In this document: piece by piece, positions 32,604 to 44,601 of the stretch | How positions within the stretch are numbered: position 1 is the first letter of the stretch | How the letters are laid out: each line of letters begins with the position of its first letter | Assembly: GCA_964019695.1 (NCBI GenBank) | Contig: OZ026528.1 | Location: 54,900,495 to 54,964,494 of the forward strand | Direction of reading: 5' to 3' | Length of the DNA: 64,000 nt | Source: Loripinus fragilis | Lineage: Eukaryota; Mollusca; Bivalvia; Lucinida; Lucinidae | The notes under the pieces: generated by a model | Told to the model about the DNA's origin: nothing | Database searches by the model: none | Seen by the model: only the letters and a program-made list of their open reading frames with translations | Made by a program: the position numbers and the translations under genes

Positions 32604-33985
32604 TAGATGTACTAAAGGAGCTCTTTGCGCTCAAAAACGGTATATTTTACCAGCATTTTTTCTACACCAAAATATTCAGATATTGCCCTCATTGATAACT
32701 CTTTTACTTTTATTTCGTTTTCGAGGTTTTTGATACAATTAAGTTTTAGATTCCATAATCTCCCATCAATTTTGACAGGGTAACGCCTTCTTTATCAACT
32801 AATGATAACGGACGATATCGATCTATGTTTTCATATTCTCCCAACTTCTACCAAGAAAGGCTGCAACGATTGGTCGTAAGGTGTATTTCCATATGTCATG
32901 CGGTCATACGTCACTTGCAGGGGTCAAAGTTGACACGTGATATTTTGGTTATGAAAGCCATGAGGGCATCGTGTCGCCGTGTCCGATCTGCCGCGCCATA
33001 AATCCAATTTCCCACAGAACAAAGAGGTTCAATTCTCTATTCATTTTTGCTCTATCCTCTGCATAAAACATTTTCTCATTTGCAAAATAAAAAGGTACGT
33101 AATTATTTTTTTTTGTATATAAAAATAGATTTCTGGCACGGCAGATCGAGAACGGTCATGGCTTTCATACCCTATAACATTTCTGCGCATGTCCACCTAT
33201 TGGAAGATAATGACCCGATTAAAAAACAAAGATGGCTGCTGTCAGCTGGGTTCTTCTGTCGGGCTGATTTTCCACAAAAACAACAAGAGTGTTTCAGCGA
33301 AGATCATGACAGGTTTATCTCTGTCGATTCTGTCGGCAGAGAAAAGTCAATCTATACAACTTCCAACTTTTTCAAGTTGTGGTGTTCATATTAGAAGCGG
33401 GGATAACTTTTTTTCTGTTCAAGTTGCAACGACAACAGTGTGCATGCAACGGCCCACTAGAGTCTTTGTTAATCACTCGAAAGATACATTTGTTTAGACA
33501 TTTAAGCAGATTACTTGACTTTTCAAGTGTTTGAGAGGGGTTCTTGAATTTGAGCCTGTGGGTGGGGAAATATTGTTGGGGTGGGGGGCGCTTAACGAAT
33601 TCCAAGCTCAATACTTTTATCTCAAAATAAACATTATCTCTAAGTCTACTACAGCATTTGTATTGACACGGATTTAGATATGGTGGGGGTCTGTAAACTT
33701 ACCGAATCGGACCCAAAATGGCCCAAAAATGTCATATTCTTTGTTGGCCTGAGTGGTTTCTTTTACTAGAAAGGTGAATATAAATGAATAATGGTACTAA
33801 GTTATTTTGTATGCAATAGAATATATTACCCGGCTGTTGTTGTTTGCTGTGTTGAGTTCCATACTTCCAGATAAACAGTGTGGACTAAAAGGCAGTCTTA
33901 TCTGTGCCTACACTACTTGCCACAGCAGCATTTCAAGTCATCAACAGATGACACAGCAGACGTCTTAAAATTTGCAATTAGATGA
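32604..33985. repeat. 1.4-kb tandem duplication, copy 2
   Basis: It is the same as 31195-32603 apart from small indels (for example a shorter 5' part and fewer Gs at 33580). The high identity points to a recent event or recent conversion. Confidence 0.9.
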
Positions 33986-34805
33986 TGTGGGTAGCATCAG
34001 TTACACTAGGCGCTTAAATACATGTTCCAATGAGCGCCTTGACCTAACATGCCCGACCCTAACCCCCACTCCCCCCCCCCCCCAAAAAAAAAAACAACAA
34101 CAACAAAAAACAACAGATAAACAAGCTAATTGACCATTTTCAGGCTTGATTCGGTAATTGGATCCAATTTGGTAAATTTACAGCAACATGTCTTTTCAAA
34201 TAGACCATTTCTCAACAGTTTGCCAAATAAGGTTCCAATCAGATTCTATAAGTATTTTTGCTGCAGTTCAGTTCTTGCGACAAATGTAGTATGGCATTAA
34301 TTACCCCATGTTTCTAAAAAAAAAAAGTTTACCTCACTTTTAACAACTTATTTTAATATTAACTACATTTATACATGTAGGTATACCCTGCCTTTCGCTC
34401 ATTTTCTGGATTGTCAAAGTTCTGAAAATGAATAATGAACGAAGATTTTGCTTTGAACAGGAAATGCATACTTTTAGGGGTGAAACAACCAGGGTGTGTG
34501 GTTTCAATACTTAGTTGGCACCTAAAGTGTTATTGTTAGTCTATTTCCGGCACTTGGAGACTTTTTCTTACCGATGTTCCACATATTTTTGATCATCATA
34601 CGGGCACCTGTCGAATCAAAACGTAATTAATCCTCACAGCCTATAGGCAAATAAGATAAAACTTACCTGCCCTGAAAGCAGAGTTTTGAAAAAAAATGCT
34701 GACCTACAGGCTACAGACCCCTTATATTTTGGGTGCTCAAAAGAAAAGTCTCTTGAGACGGTTTTTTGAGTACCCACAACATATGTGGCCATATTTTTTG
34801 GGTGA
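33986..34805. other. No gene; low-complexity C/A run
   Basis: A C14A11 run followed by CAACAACAAC lies at 34066-34115, and one GAGACGGTTTTTTGAGTACCC repeat core near 34755. Nothing else is recognised. Confidence 0.5.
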
Positions 34806-36672
34806 TTTGTTTGTTTGTTTGTTTGGTTCTTAACGACGCATCAACCCTTGTGGGTCATTAGCGTCAGACAGTATTAAACTAAACATGATGAAGATGGAAA
34901 AAGTAAAATTTTTTAAGATAAAATAAAAGGAATGATGTTGATGAGAATGTATAATGATAATAAGTTGCAATACGTTTCTTGACAGGAGAGACCACGTACA
35001 ATATCTGACAGTTTCAAAGAGCTATTCAGATAACTGTACATGTTCTTTAACTGAACAGAATACAACATTAAAAAAAAATCTGTATTATGGTCTGATACAA
35101 ATGTAAAACAAAACATGATTTTAAAAATAGCAATTAGATTTTGTTAAAAAGATTTATTTGTCTTAAAAATGTCATAATACTATCAATATGTATATCTTGA
35201 AATAATTCTTTCATGTTATCAACATGGAAGCAATTATTTCTTACTTGTGCAAAATCGCCACATTCCAAGAGGAAGTGACGTACAGTGAATGGTGCGTCGC
35301 AACCAACACATTGTGGCTGCTCTTCACCTTGTAGTAAGTATGAATGAGTGACTCTTGTATGACCTAAGCGGAGTCGAGCTAAAACTACTTCTTCTCTTCT
35401 AATGTTTCGAACAACTGATTGATATTCACCAATAGTTGGTTTGATTTCAAGAAGTTTATTACCAATGCTGTTATTCCATGAAGTTTGCCATTCTTCCAAG
35501 ATATATTTATTGATAGATGGCTTAAAATTTGAAAATGGAATTTTAAAAGAAGTTGGTTCTAATGAAAGCGATGTTTTTGCTTGCTTATCTACCATCTCAT
35601 TCCCTTGGATACCTATATGACTAGGAATCCAACAGAGAGCAATTTCTTTATAAGCTAAAAGCTCATGACATTTTTCTAAAAGTTTCTGAATCTGTGGATT
35701 CTTTGAACTGGTATGGTTCATTGCTTTCAATACAGAAAGCGAGTCAGAAAATATAATAAATTTATTGTTAGCATCACAAGTGCTAATGAAATCTAAAGCT
35801 AGATCAATTGCTTTGGCTTCAGCAGTAAAAATTGATGAATCGTCAGGTATACGTTGCATATTACTATGGTTGTCTGATATAACAGCATACCCAACCTTTG
35901 AGTCTTCCTTTGACCCATCAGTATAAATTTGTTGGTAATTCTTATAACGACTTTGCATTTTTCTGAAATCATCTTTTAATATGTGTGGATTTGATTCAGA
36001 TTTTTTCCCGGAATGTAAATCAAAAAGAATTTCAGGTGGTTTCATACACCAAGCTGGAATATTTGGAGTAAAATTTTTTTCAATATTTTGTGGTTTGATA
36101 TTGGCAGATTCTAAGAGTGGTGAAATTCTGATGCCAAATGATTTAATAGCTTTAGGTTTTTGTTCATATAAATCAACATAATTTGGTGGGAATGTAACTT
36201 CATGAGCAGGATTTGATGGGTTAGCAGCAAGTCTTATAGCATATTGCAAAGAGAGTTTCTCTCTTCTTGAGTATAGTGATGGTTCATCTGCTTCCACATA
36301 GAGACTAGCAACAGGAGAAGTTCTAAAAGCCCCTAAAGCTAATCTAAGTCCTTGGTTATGTATAGGATCAAGCATTTGAAGATACGATTTTCGTGCAGAG
36401 CCATATATAATACAGCCATAGTCTAATTTTGACCGGACTAGAGACCGATAAAGCTTGAGAAGTGTAGTTCGGTCTGCACCCCAAGACGTATGGGAGAGCA
36501 CTTTTAAAAGATTCAATGCTTTTAAACATTTAGCTTTGAGATATTTAATATGGGGTATAAAACTGAGTTTTCTATCAAATAAAATGCCAAGGAATTTAGA
36601 TTCCTCAACAACTGGAATAGGTGATCCATATAAATGTAAAACTGGATCATCATGTTGCTTGCGCAACTGATA
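34806..36672 (-). mobile_element. 3' part of an I/Nimb-type LINE (ORF2 end plus 3' UTR)
   Basis: On the minus strand this holds the end of ORF2 (36666-35134), a ~300-base 3' UTR ending in GCGTCGTTAAGAACC, and an (AAAC)n tail at 34806-34828. The same 3' end occurs at 45406-45815 (+) and 61671-62100 (-). The upstream break is at ~36672, where a tandem repeat array begins. Confidence 0.85.
35134..36666 (-). CDS. LINE ORF2 C-terminal half: RT thumb, RNase H, zinc knuckle
   Basis: This is an uninterrupted 510-codon frame with no ATG of its own (the first codon is TTG), so it is a fragment. Residues 1-140 are the RT thumb region (KFLGILFDRKLSFIPHI; SKLDYGCIIYG). Residues 246-370 are an RNase H domain with the four acidic residues in place: D250 (YTDGSK), E283 (FTAEAKAI), D308 (FSDSLS) and D360 (MVDKQ). 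Residues 453-469 form C-x2-C-x7-H-x4-C. An RNase H inside ORF2 places it in the I superfamily (I/Nimb/Ingi group). The RT core with its catalytic aspartates is missing. An open frame over 1.5 kb suggests a young insertion. Confidence 0.85.
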   Translation of the reverse strand: MRKQHDDPVLHLYGSPIPVVEESKFLGILFDRKLSFIPHIKYLKAKCLKALNLLKVLSHTSWGADRTTLLKLYRSLVRSKLDYGCIIYGSARKSYLQMLDPIHNQGLRLALGAFRTSPVASLYVEADEPSLYSRREKLSLQYAIRLAANPSNPAHEVTFPPNYVDLYEQKPKAIKSFGIRISPLLESANIKPQNIEKNFTPNIPAWCMKPPEILFDLHSGKKSESNPHILKDDFRKMQSRYKNYQQIYTDGSKEDSKVGYAVISDNHSNMQRIPDDSSIFTAEAKAIDLALDFISTCDANNKFIIFSDSLSVLKAMNHTSSKNPQIQKLLEKCHELLAYKEIALCWIPSHIGIQGNEMVDKQAKTSLSLEPTSFKIPFSNFKPSINKYILEEWQTSWNNSIGNKLLEIKPTIGEYQSVVRNIRREEVVLARLRLGHTRVTHSYLLQGEEQPQCVGCDAPFTVRHFLLECGDFAQVRNNCFHVDNMKELFQDIHIDSIMTFLRQINLFNKI

Positions 36673-37915
36673 TTTTTTTTGGGTGAAAACAATTAAAGTG
36701 TATCATACCGATTTTTTGGGCGTTTCAAAGATAAAAGCTTTACAGTGAAAGAAGATAGTTACAGCGAACCCGCAATTCGACGTGTCGAAATGCCGTGTAG
36801 CCCTGAACAAACCAAACCGCTGGAAACTCGACTGTTTTACCGAACCACACCTTTTTTTTGCTTTTATGCACAAATCATTTGCAACCATGCCCAGCTTTAA
36901 TGCACAGGTCATTTGCAAAATTGCTACAATGGTTTTATATTTTGGGTGCTCAAAAGAACCGTCTCATTGAGATGGTACTACATATGTTGAAAACATTTAA
37001 AGCGTATATACCGATTTCTTTTTTGCGTTTTCAAAGATATAAGCTTTACAGTGGCACCACTCTATTTCTGGAATTCATGTAAACGTTTACAAAATCGTAG
37101 AAGCCCTATTTACAACCATGGTTTTACATCTTGGGTGCTCAAAAGAACCGTCTCATTGAGCGATTTCTGGAATTCGTGTAAAAATTAGTAAACATGTTAG
37201 TCCTTTTGCAACTATGGGTTTATATTTATGGTGCACAAAAGAATTGTCTCATTGAGACGGTACATTTTAGTACCTACAACATATGTTATAGTTGAAAACA
37301 ATTAAAGTGTATTTACCGATTTTTTGGTGTTTCAAAGATATAAGCTTTACAATGGTATTATTCTATTTCTGGAATCCGTGTGAACGTTGACAAAAATTGT
37401 TAACATGGTAGTCATATTTGCAACCATGGTTTTATATTTTGGGTGTCCAAAAGAACCGTCTCATTGATACGGTACTTTTGAATCTGATACTTTTTTGTAT
37501 TTCAAAGATATAAGCTTAACAGTAGTATCATTTATTATGATGAAAGAAGTCTGTTATTGTCTTGGTAGTTACAGCGGATGTATATACCAATTTCATTTTT
37601 GTGTTTCAAATATAAAAGCTTTACATAGGTATCATTTCTTATGAAGAAAGAAGTCTGTTGTTGCATGGTAGTTACAACGAACCCGTGATTCGAAGTGTAG
37701 AAATGCTGTGTAGGTGCGTGTAAACGGAATCATTTCGATTTTTGGAATTCGTGTAAACCTTAACAAAATTTTGTAAACGTGTAAGCTCTATTTGCAACCA
37801 TGGTTTTATGTTTTGGGTGCTCAAAAGAACTGTCTCATTGCGACAGTACTTTTGATTACCCACACCATATGTTTGGTTGAAAACATAAATTTAAAGTGTA
37901 TGTACCCATTTCTTT
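36673..37915. repeat. Tandem array of a ~200-300 bp repeat with GAACCGTCTCATTGAGACGG
   Basis: About five diverged units contain GAAAACA.TTAAAGTGTAT, CGATTTTTT.G.GTTTCAAA, GATATAAGCTTTACA, TGCAACCATGGTTTTAT, TTTTGGGTGCTCAAAAGAAC and CGTCTCATTGAGACGGTAC. The last two form a hairpin. Single members of the same family lie elsewhere in the window. Confidence 0.75.
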
Positions 37916-38022
37916 TTATTGTAATAATCACTGTCCTCATCAATAGTCGTGAAAGATAACACAATTACCAAAAGAAATTGCCATGAAATTAATTCCCAAC
38001 TTTTTGGACAATTAGGTATGGT

Positions 38023-38089
38023 CAAACAGTGCAGACCCACATTAGACTGCCCCTAGAGAAGCAGTCTAATCAGGGTATTCACTGTTTGC
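38023..38089. mobile_element. Hairpin MITE family C copy
   Basis: CAAACAGTGCAGACCCACAT and TAGACTGCC pair with GGGTATTCACTGTTTGC and GCAGTCTAATC. Confidence 0.8.
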
Positions 38090-39310
38090 AATTTTGTCAA
38101 TATCTTTATTTGGTATTATTCTACAAAAAACCTTTTGGTTCAATTTTTGGCATATTTACAGCAAAGTTTAAGGAGTCATAAAATTTTGGAATATTACAGT
38201 AGACATTTTTCAAAACTTTGGATTTAATGCAACATCCATTTATGCTTTAACCATATACACCACTCTTAACTGATGGGCTGCTTTACTCAATCAGTAGAGT
38301 GTTACTATCAACCAAGTGGCCATTGGTTCGATTCCTGGTCTTTCTTTCATACAGAATGAATTTGCTGTATTCATTTTATCAATTATACCTATCTATACAG
38401 ACAGAATAGAAAACTTTGGCCTATTTTTCCTGCAGTCACAAAATTTCGTATACTTTTTAGTTCATCTAAGCTGAAGGCTCATAGATGAGCTTATGGTATG
38501 TACAGGCATCTGTGGGTCTCTCTTAAGCTGTGAAGCTCATTTTATATTTCACTTATAGTATCTAGCCAGCACAAGCATGAGTAAGACATTAAAATATGAC
38601 CCAAGGTCTGCATCCCCTCAATATCTGGTCATCTGAGGGGAATGAATAAGCTTTGGAAAAGGACTAAAGTTGATATGACAACTTACAGTTTTCATTGGAA
38701 TACATATATGGTGCTTGTCGTACGGTACAGTCACTTCAATTAACACTTTAGTAGTGCGTTATGCTACATGCGTTGTTTCGATCAAGATTCACCCTTAGGT
38801 CGTTATCGCCTTATTTTTGAGTTAGGTTGATAGAAATAGATGATATACTTTATAACAGAGTTATGGCCCTCAATTGATATCAGAATTTCGTTAGTATTTA
38901 TCCTACTCTTAGATATTGAAATGCTAACAATTGTTCCCAATTTTAATATTTATGAGGACATCTGCCATGCTCAGCCGAGCTCAGAACACTTTTCATCATA
39001 ACCCACGCTTGCGCGGGCCGGTTTCTAGTATATGGGAAAATGCTAGATTTTTTTTATCGCATGACACAAGAACTTTAACGACTTTGTCACATATTTATAG
39101 TACTATACGGCGTTGCATTGGTCTTTCTCTTCTTCGGTTCTAATCTTTCGGAAGGATCGGGAGTAATTGAATGATGATGAGTTGTGACAAAAGGTTTCTC
39201 CTTAAGTTTCAGCAATGTCTGTTTTTGAAGTTGCTTTATTGTCAGCACCCACTCTGTTTAAATGTGTGTAACTTGGCGATTTGCTTTTTGCAGATATTCC
39301 AAACTTTTTT
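38090..39310. other. No gene; one tRNA-like stretch and a MITE half
   Basis: 38275-38345 contains ACTCAATCAGTAGAGTG and GGTTCGATTCCTGGTC, like tRNA A and B boxes, but the acceptor and anticodon stems do not pair. 38918-39010 is half of foldback family H. Nothing coding is seen. Confidence 0.5.
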
Positions 39311-40022
39311 AATATACTCAGAAAAACAATTGAAGGATATTTAGATTCAGCCTCATCTCTATCATTCAATACAATAAAAACTTTACTAATTATGTATACA
39401 TTTCATATTTCCAGACTTCTGCAATCAAAATTGATGTTTTATTTAAGTCGCACTTCAATGGTTTAAGTACAGTACACATCCAAATGGTACAACCCTCTAT
39501 ACTGAAAAGTCACATAGGTTCAAAAATGATTGAACCACATTTTTATCGTTTGTATTCCATATTGACTGGCTCCAAAATCATCGCCGGTTCTGGCTCCGAA
39601 AAATGGCACCTAATTTTGAAGCTGTTGTCAGTGTTTACTGCATATTTGTGGTCAACTTTGCCGGGGTATGCCATATCCCTGTATTTTTGTTGAAGATGTT
39701 GTCCCATTATTAGGGGCAATAACTGATAAATTGGTGTTAAATTTTTTCTGTGGTCGGAATTAGAACATAAGCAATGACTTGGTAAAGGTTTTAACAAAAA
39801 TTGAGAGCGCTAAATTTTTTGCTTGTGAACTTTGGGTAGAGAGGGTCGGTACATTTGGTGTAGTACTGTATCGTAACCAATGACCCGTGAATTTCAATTT
39901 GCATTTTGGAGAATTGCATAGTGATAATTCTATCAATGACAAAAACAATTTGTTTGAAAATTATATTCCCAAATGTGATAAAGTCAAAAGAATTTTAATA
40001 TCCTTCAATTGTTTTTCTGAGT
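39311..40022. repeat. Segment bounded by a 27-bp inverted repeat
   Basis: ATACTCAGAAAAACAATTGA + AGGATAT at 39314-39340 reappears inverted at 39995-40022, exactly where the minus-strand LINE homology stops. It may be a decayed insertion that interrupts the LINE. No ORF of note. Confidence 0.45.
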
Positions 40023-40299
40023 ATAGGTGTTTTATGATTGATTTTCGAAACATGAGATCTCCATGACCTACGCTTCGAAATTTTAATTGTTCTACGGGCT
40101 TTAGCTCTAAATACCTTCATGTCATTTATCTTGTTGGTATTTTGGAAAACTTTTGAATTTAGATAGAGCTTGTTCGCGTTGTTTAATTGCTTCTTCACTG
40201 TCGCCATTGTATCATTGATTACTTTTAATTGGATTTGTCGAAGTTTGTGGAATACATTCTTTGGATATTGTAATAAGAGAAGAGGTAAAATCAGATTTT

Positions 40300-41095
40300 A
40301 GGATCAGAAGATTCTTTGAAGTTTTCTGGTATCAATTTACCAGTGCACAGAGTATTGAACAGTTCCCAGTTGGCTCTATTTAATTTCCACTTTGGATTGT
40401 GGTCCTCAGTGGAAAAAGTGTTCTGTTCATTGATGATAGGGAAGTGATCACTATTGTGTTGGTCTTCATATATAGACCAATTAAAATTAAAAACAGCGAT
40501 CGATGAAAGAAAGAAAAATCAATAGATGTAAAAGACTTTGTACTTGGAGAACGATTAGACTTATCATTCATAATACATATGTCATCATTTTAGTGAAATT
40601 TTCGATAAGTTCACCTCTTGAATCATTGTTTTGACCATCCCAGAGGATATTGTGACCAGTGAAGTCACCAAATATGATATAGGGAGAAGGAAGTTGTGGC
40701 AGTAAATTGTCCAAGTGTTGGGAGTTAAGAGAAAAGGATTGAGGAATATTCACAAAACAAATGGTAATTTCTCTGTCTAGAGTTACAACAGTTGCGTGTA
40801 GTTCTGCTTGTAAATCAATCTTTCTTTGTGGAAAAGATGATTTTAATAGTATTGAGGCACCACCAATGGGCTTCAGACAATCAGTATTATATATAGTAAA
40901 TCCCTTAAACGAGATGTTATCATCTGGTACAAAAAATGTCTCTTGAAAACAAAACAGTTGGATTATATTCCGGAATCCATAGAGGCTCGGTTTCAAACCT
41001 CGACCATTCCATTGTATAATTTTATGTTTAAAAGCCTTACTTGAAAATAATATTAATAGGGGAAATAAAGTAATGGTTAGCTTAAAACCCTCCAT
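40300..41095 (-). pseudogene. LINE ORF2 apurinic-like endonuclease domain
   Basis: QWNGRGLKPS opens the domain, followed by FQETFF (metal-binding E), VTLDREITICFVNIP, FGDFTGHNILWDG and TSIDFSF. The usual GDFNAHH motif reads GDFTGHN, and the final SDHFP is only in the next frame (near 40445). The domain is therefore inactive. It would nick genomic DNA to start target-primed reverse transcription in live relatives. Confidence 0.8.
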
Positions 41096-41430
41096 TATTT
41101 AAGATAAAGGTAATCGTGGCAGTGTGCCTTTAGGGAGGTGATCACTGGAAGATGGTTCTGTGAAAACCACAGAATCATCGTCCATGCTGAATAAGGATTG
41201 TGTTCGTTTTCTTTCAATTCTTGTTGCTTGTTATCGTTTAGATTTTGTTGTCGTCTTCTTTCTGTTGTTGCTTGATTCTGTCTTTCTTCTATTTTCTTTC
41301 TCTCCTCCTCCTTCATCATTTCCAGGGTTGCTGGCTTTAGTGCTTCCCTGGACGAGATGGGGAAGGTGTTTCTTTGGGTGTTTTTTTCTACTTCTGTTTG
41401 TTTCGTATAATTTGTAATGTTGTCGTCTGC

Positions 41431-42087
41431 TTATGTTCCTCTTTCTTCTGTTTGTGTGGATTTGTTGCAAGTGCTAGGTGCAACAGCTTCATACAATTGC
41501 CCATATTGTTTTCGAGCTTCTGGGAATGAGATGTTCTGTTCGCATTTTATCTTGAGAATTTTCTTCCCTTTCTCCCAAGCTGGGCACTGTTTGAAGTTGG
41601 CAGGGTGGTCCCCTGAGCAGTTTACACACTTGGCAGGTCTTTGACACTGGCCAACTGGGTAATGCTCAGGCATACTGCAGTTGACGCATATAGCTTGTTT
41701 GCCACACTTGTTTTCTTGGTGGTCAAACACTTGATATTGATAACAACGAAGTGGATTTGGTATACATACGTCAACTTTGGCTTGAATAAAACCCATTTTG
41801 ACAACTGATGGTAAAACTGGTGTATTAAAAGTGAATACAAATGTGTTTGTTGGTTTCTCTCATGAACTCCAGAATATGTTCGCAGCTTTGCTTGTTCAGG
41901 GCAGGACAGCGAACGGTACCCTGGGATATGTTCAACGAAGAATGTGGGGTCACTGTGCATTTTAGTTCGCAGAAGTTCTTCAACTTAAGAAGAGTTGTTT
42001 CATGTTTTTCCTTCGCACACCAGACCGTAGATTTTTTATGCTTTTAGGTTCACCTGTCAAGCCCATTATAGTTTTATGTACAAGGAA
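41431..42087 (-). pseudogene. LINE ORF1 (gag-like) with CCHC knuckles
   Basis: After an N-terminal RNA-binding-like part (broken by a frameshift near 41840) come knuckle 1 (CYQYQVFDHQENKC, where C and G of the consensus are lost), knuckle 2 (CVNCSMPEHYPVGQC) and knuckle 3 (CVNCSGDHPANFKQC). These are followed by the conserved ISFPEARKQY. This protein binds LINE RNA in the ribonucleoprotein. Better knuckles of the same family lie at 47690 and 49250. Confidence 0.82.
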
Positions 42088-42528
42088 TCCTGGAGCGACT
42101 CTACCACCTTGCCGTGGTCTCTGGGACACACTTCACACAGGGGACGATATTGATTGTCCTCTCTAGACGTGCCAAGAGTAGGCTCCCACCTGTTCAACGT
42201 AGGTGGCTTTCTCAGTAACTCGAAGGGGATGGTCTTGCAGAATATGGGCGTATAAAATTCTGTATGTCCCAAAAGGGCCAACATGTCTCTTCGGCATCTT
42301 TGATTTGGTAGACTGAGGGGAACACGGCCCAGTGTTTCTAATCGTCTTGTCATGCTAAGCCCAAGGAAGCTGAAAATGTAAAAAAAATACTGCTTATATC
42401 TTAGTTCTATAGTAATGTTCTGATGCCAACCACGTGTCCATTATATTATCGTATGAAATTTTCCTGGAAGGCAGTGGCTTAACGGGTCAATTGCGCAGAT
42501 TTTATTTGTGCAAGTATAACTTCTTTGT

Positions 42529-42720
42529 TTTGTTTGTTTGATTTGATTCTTTACGTCCACTCAACAATCTTTCAGTTATGCGGGACGAATCTTCCTGGGT
42601 TGAACCAGTACTAAGCTAGGATAAATGTGTCTTGCTCAAGGACCACAACGCAGTGAAGGTGGTGAGGCTCGAACCCGCGGCCCTTCGGTCTCGAGTCAAG
42701 CACCCTACCACTGCGCTCCC
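42529..42720 (-). mobile_element. tRNA-derived SINE with 13-bp target duplication
   Basis: ATAACTTCTTTGT flanks it at 42516-42528 and 42721-42733. On the minus strand: GGGAGCGCAGTGG with a damaged A box (GCAGTGGTAGGGTGC), GGTTCGAGCCTCACC, TGAGCAAGACACA, and the tail with AACAAA. It sits in the 5' UTR of the plus-strand LINE. Confidence 0.9.
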
Positions 42721-43285
42721 ATAACTTCTTTGTAACCCTAGCACTGGAGGTCGGAAATCCACTCCATTAAAGTGCTCCCTTGTTAGGCTTCACGGCGGGT
42801 GGTGAGCATGGAAGCTGAATCTTACAAACTTACACGCATGACTTCTAAACCGAAAAAAAAACGCCACGTACATATACTAAAGGACTTTGAAAACGCATCA
42901 CCCAGATTAAATCCTTTATTTCACAAACCCTGAAAATGTCAGCGAGATAATTTTTATTGCATATCATAGTCTGACCATCTTGTAGTGTGTCCTCGAAATT
43001 TCAGGGTTATAACTTTTCTTTAAGGTATTGAAAAAGTATCCGTTTAAAGACAGGGGTGGTCGATTTTGAAGGACACAAATTCAGCTGCAATTTAACACGC
43101 GTTAGTTTTGATTCCTGACTCAACGAATTTGCGTCCTTTGCTTCTTTCACGATTGCACATATATCATTGAAGGATTAGAAATGAATTGACAGTTTGGTAT
43201 GCTCAAAATTACACCCCTTTAAAATTACCGACATACCCCACCCACCCTGATAACTTTAGAATAGTAATAAAATTCAACGTCTTGG

Positions 43286-44601
43286 AGACTTTATGTTGTC
43301 TCTGTCAGATAATAATCAAGCTGATATTATTGAAGCTTTTAACTCTACCTCCAGATATTTAGATGACTTACTTAATATTGATAATCCTTATTTTGAACAA
43401 ATTGTAGGTCAGATTTATCCCACTGAACTTCAGTTAAATAAGGCGAATTCTTCTGATACTGAAGCTCCATTTTTGGACTTGAACTTGTCAATAACAAATG
43501 GGCATAGTTTCTTCTAATATTTATGATAAACGGGATGATTTTGATTTTGAAATAGTAAATTTCCCATTTCTTGATGGAGATGTTCCTCGCTCTCCTTCCT
43601 ATGGTGTATATATTTCTCAGCTTATTTGTTTAGCTAGAGTGTGCTCTAATGTTGATGACTTCAACAACATAAACTTATTTTTAACTGCTAAATTATTAAA
43701 ACAAGGTTATAGATATCATAAAATTCGAAAAGCATTTTCTAAATTCTACCACAGACACTCAGAGTTAATTGTTAAACACAACAACTCTTCTGCAACAAGG
43801 CATATCAGAACCTATATTTTATGGTGATTTAGTCTATAAATTCAAACGAATTGTTGGAAAACCTAATTTTAGTGATCAATTCAAAAAGATAGTAAAGCGT
43901 TATATAAGGGTTGGATATAATTTGGATATCATGCGACAGTCTGCATGCCTAGTTTTAAACCCAATCACGGTTTATAGCTATGGTTTCCTCTTTAATTGCA
44001 AGACAGTGGGTCAGGCCTCAGACTCTATGACAGTCTGACGTAAAGCTTTAATCGGTGGGTTTGGTGCCTGATGCTTATCTGTAGCTGGACCCACCGTGGC
44101 TCAACTTGAGGTTTTCTTTAGCTCTGACTATCTGTGAGTCATGAGCCCTTTTATTTGTTTCATCATGGAGTGTTAACTTGATTAGAGTGTTTTCCATGAT
44201 GATACATTGCATTAGTTAGATGGCCTCCATGCGAGCTGAACATTTCTTGTACATCAACATCAGCAGAATCTAGGGCGAAGATTTGGTACCAGTAAAATGC
44301 ATTTAAGCCCCCCGGTGGCTTAGGCTGCTGTCCGTTCTAAGGCGGTGGTTCTGTTGTTGTTGACTTTTTGTTTATTGTTTATCCCATTGTGGGAGTTTGT
44401 AATTGTTTTATGTTTTGTGGTACGTTACTTTATGTCCATTCTAGTATTGCAATCATCTTGATGGGGAAGAGAGAGCTGGTTGCTTTGCTTAATTTGTCTT
44501 CCTGGTGTCTCTTGATGGTTGAGCGGCTCTTCATTGCGGTGCCACGGGGTTGTCTGCAGTATGTGATTGTGGTATTTCCTGATCATACTCACTTACTATT
44601 T
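43286..44601 (+). mobile_element. 5'-truncated Penelope-like RT element
   Basis: Inserted in the family I MITE, with TTGG at 43282-43285 and 44602-44605 as a probable target duplication. It begins inside the RT (motif with RYLDDLLNID, catalytic YLDD near 43362-43375) and continues over two frameshifts to a TGA at 44036-44038. A 560-base 3' UTR then ends ...CTTACTATTT. The same 3' end stands alone at 50867-51122, which fixes the 3' terminus of the family. Confidence 0.78.
43287..44038 (+). pseudogene. Penelope-like reverse transcriptase, C-terminal part, frameshifted
   Basis: Frames 43293-43517, 43498-43827 and 43769-44038 join to one protein: TSRYLDDLLNID, LQLNKANSSDTEAPFLDL, YDKRDDFDFEIVNFPFLDGD, YGVYISQL, GYRYHKIRKAFSKF, FYGDLVYKFKRI and a C-terminal LNPITVYSYGFLFNC. 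It is about 60-70 percent alike by eye to the copy at 63282. I see no GIY-YIG endonuclease. The Penelope-like label rests on the RT motifs and is tentative. Confidence 0.72.

Larger units (their letters stand above)
40020..42087 (-). mobile_element. Minus-strand I/Nimb-type LINE: ORF1 C-part and ORF2 endonuclease
   Basis: In order on the minus strand: ORF1 from 42087 (FLVHKTIMGLTG), through its zinc knuckles (41790-41570), to a K/E-rich tail ending near 41100. ORF2 follows, with the endonuclease at 41095-40300 and the linker before the RT at 40210-40023 (KARRTIKISKRRSWR). The ORF1 N-terminus continues at 45852-46049 after a nested insertion. Several frameshifts break the frames. Confidence 0.82.

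Noticed and set aside
38275..38345. tRNA gene
   Set aside because: A- and B-box-like words are present but acceptor and anticodon stems do not pair; at best a tRNA-derived relic.
41160..41644. Plus-strand hydrophobic ORFs
   Set aside because: They are the antisense of the K/E/Q-rich LINE ORF1 tail and its zinc knuckles.
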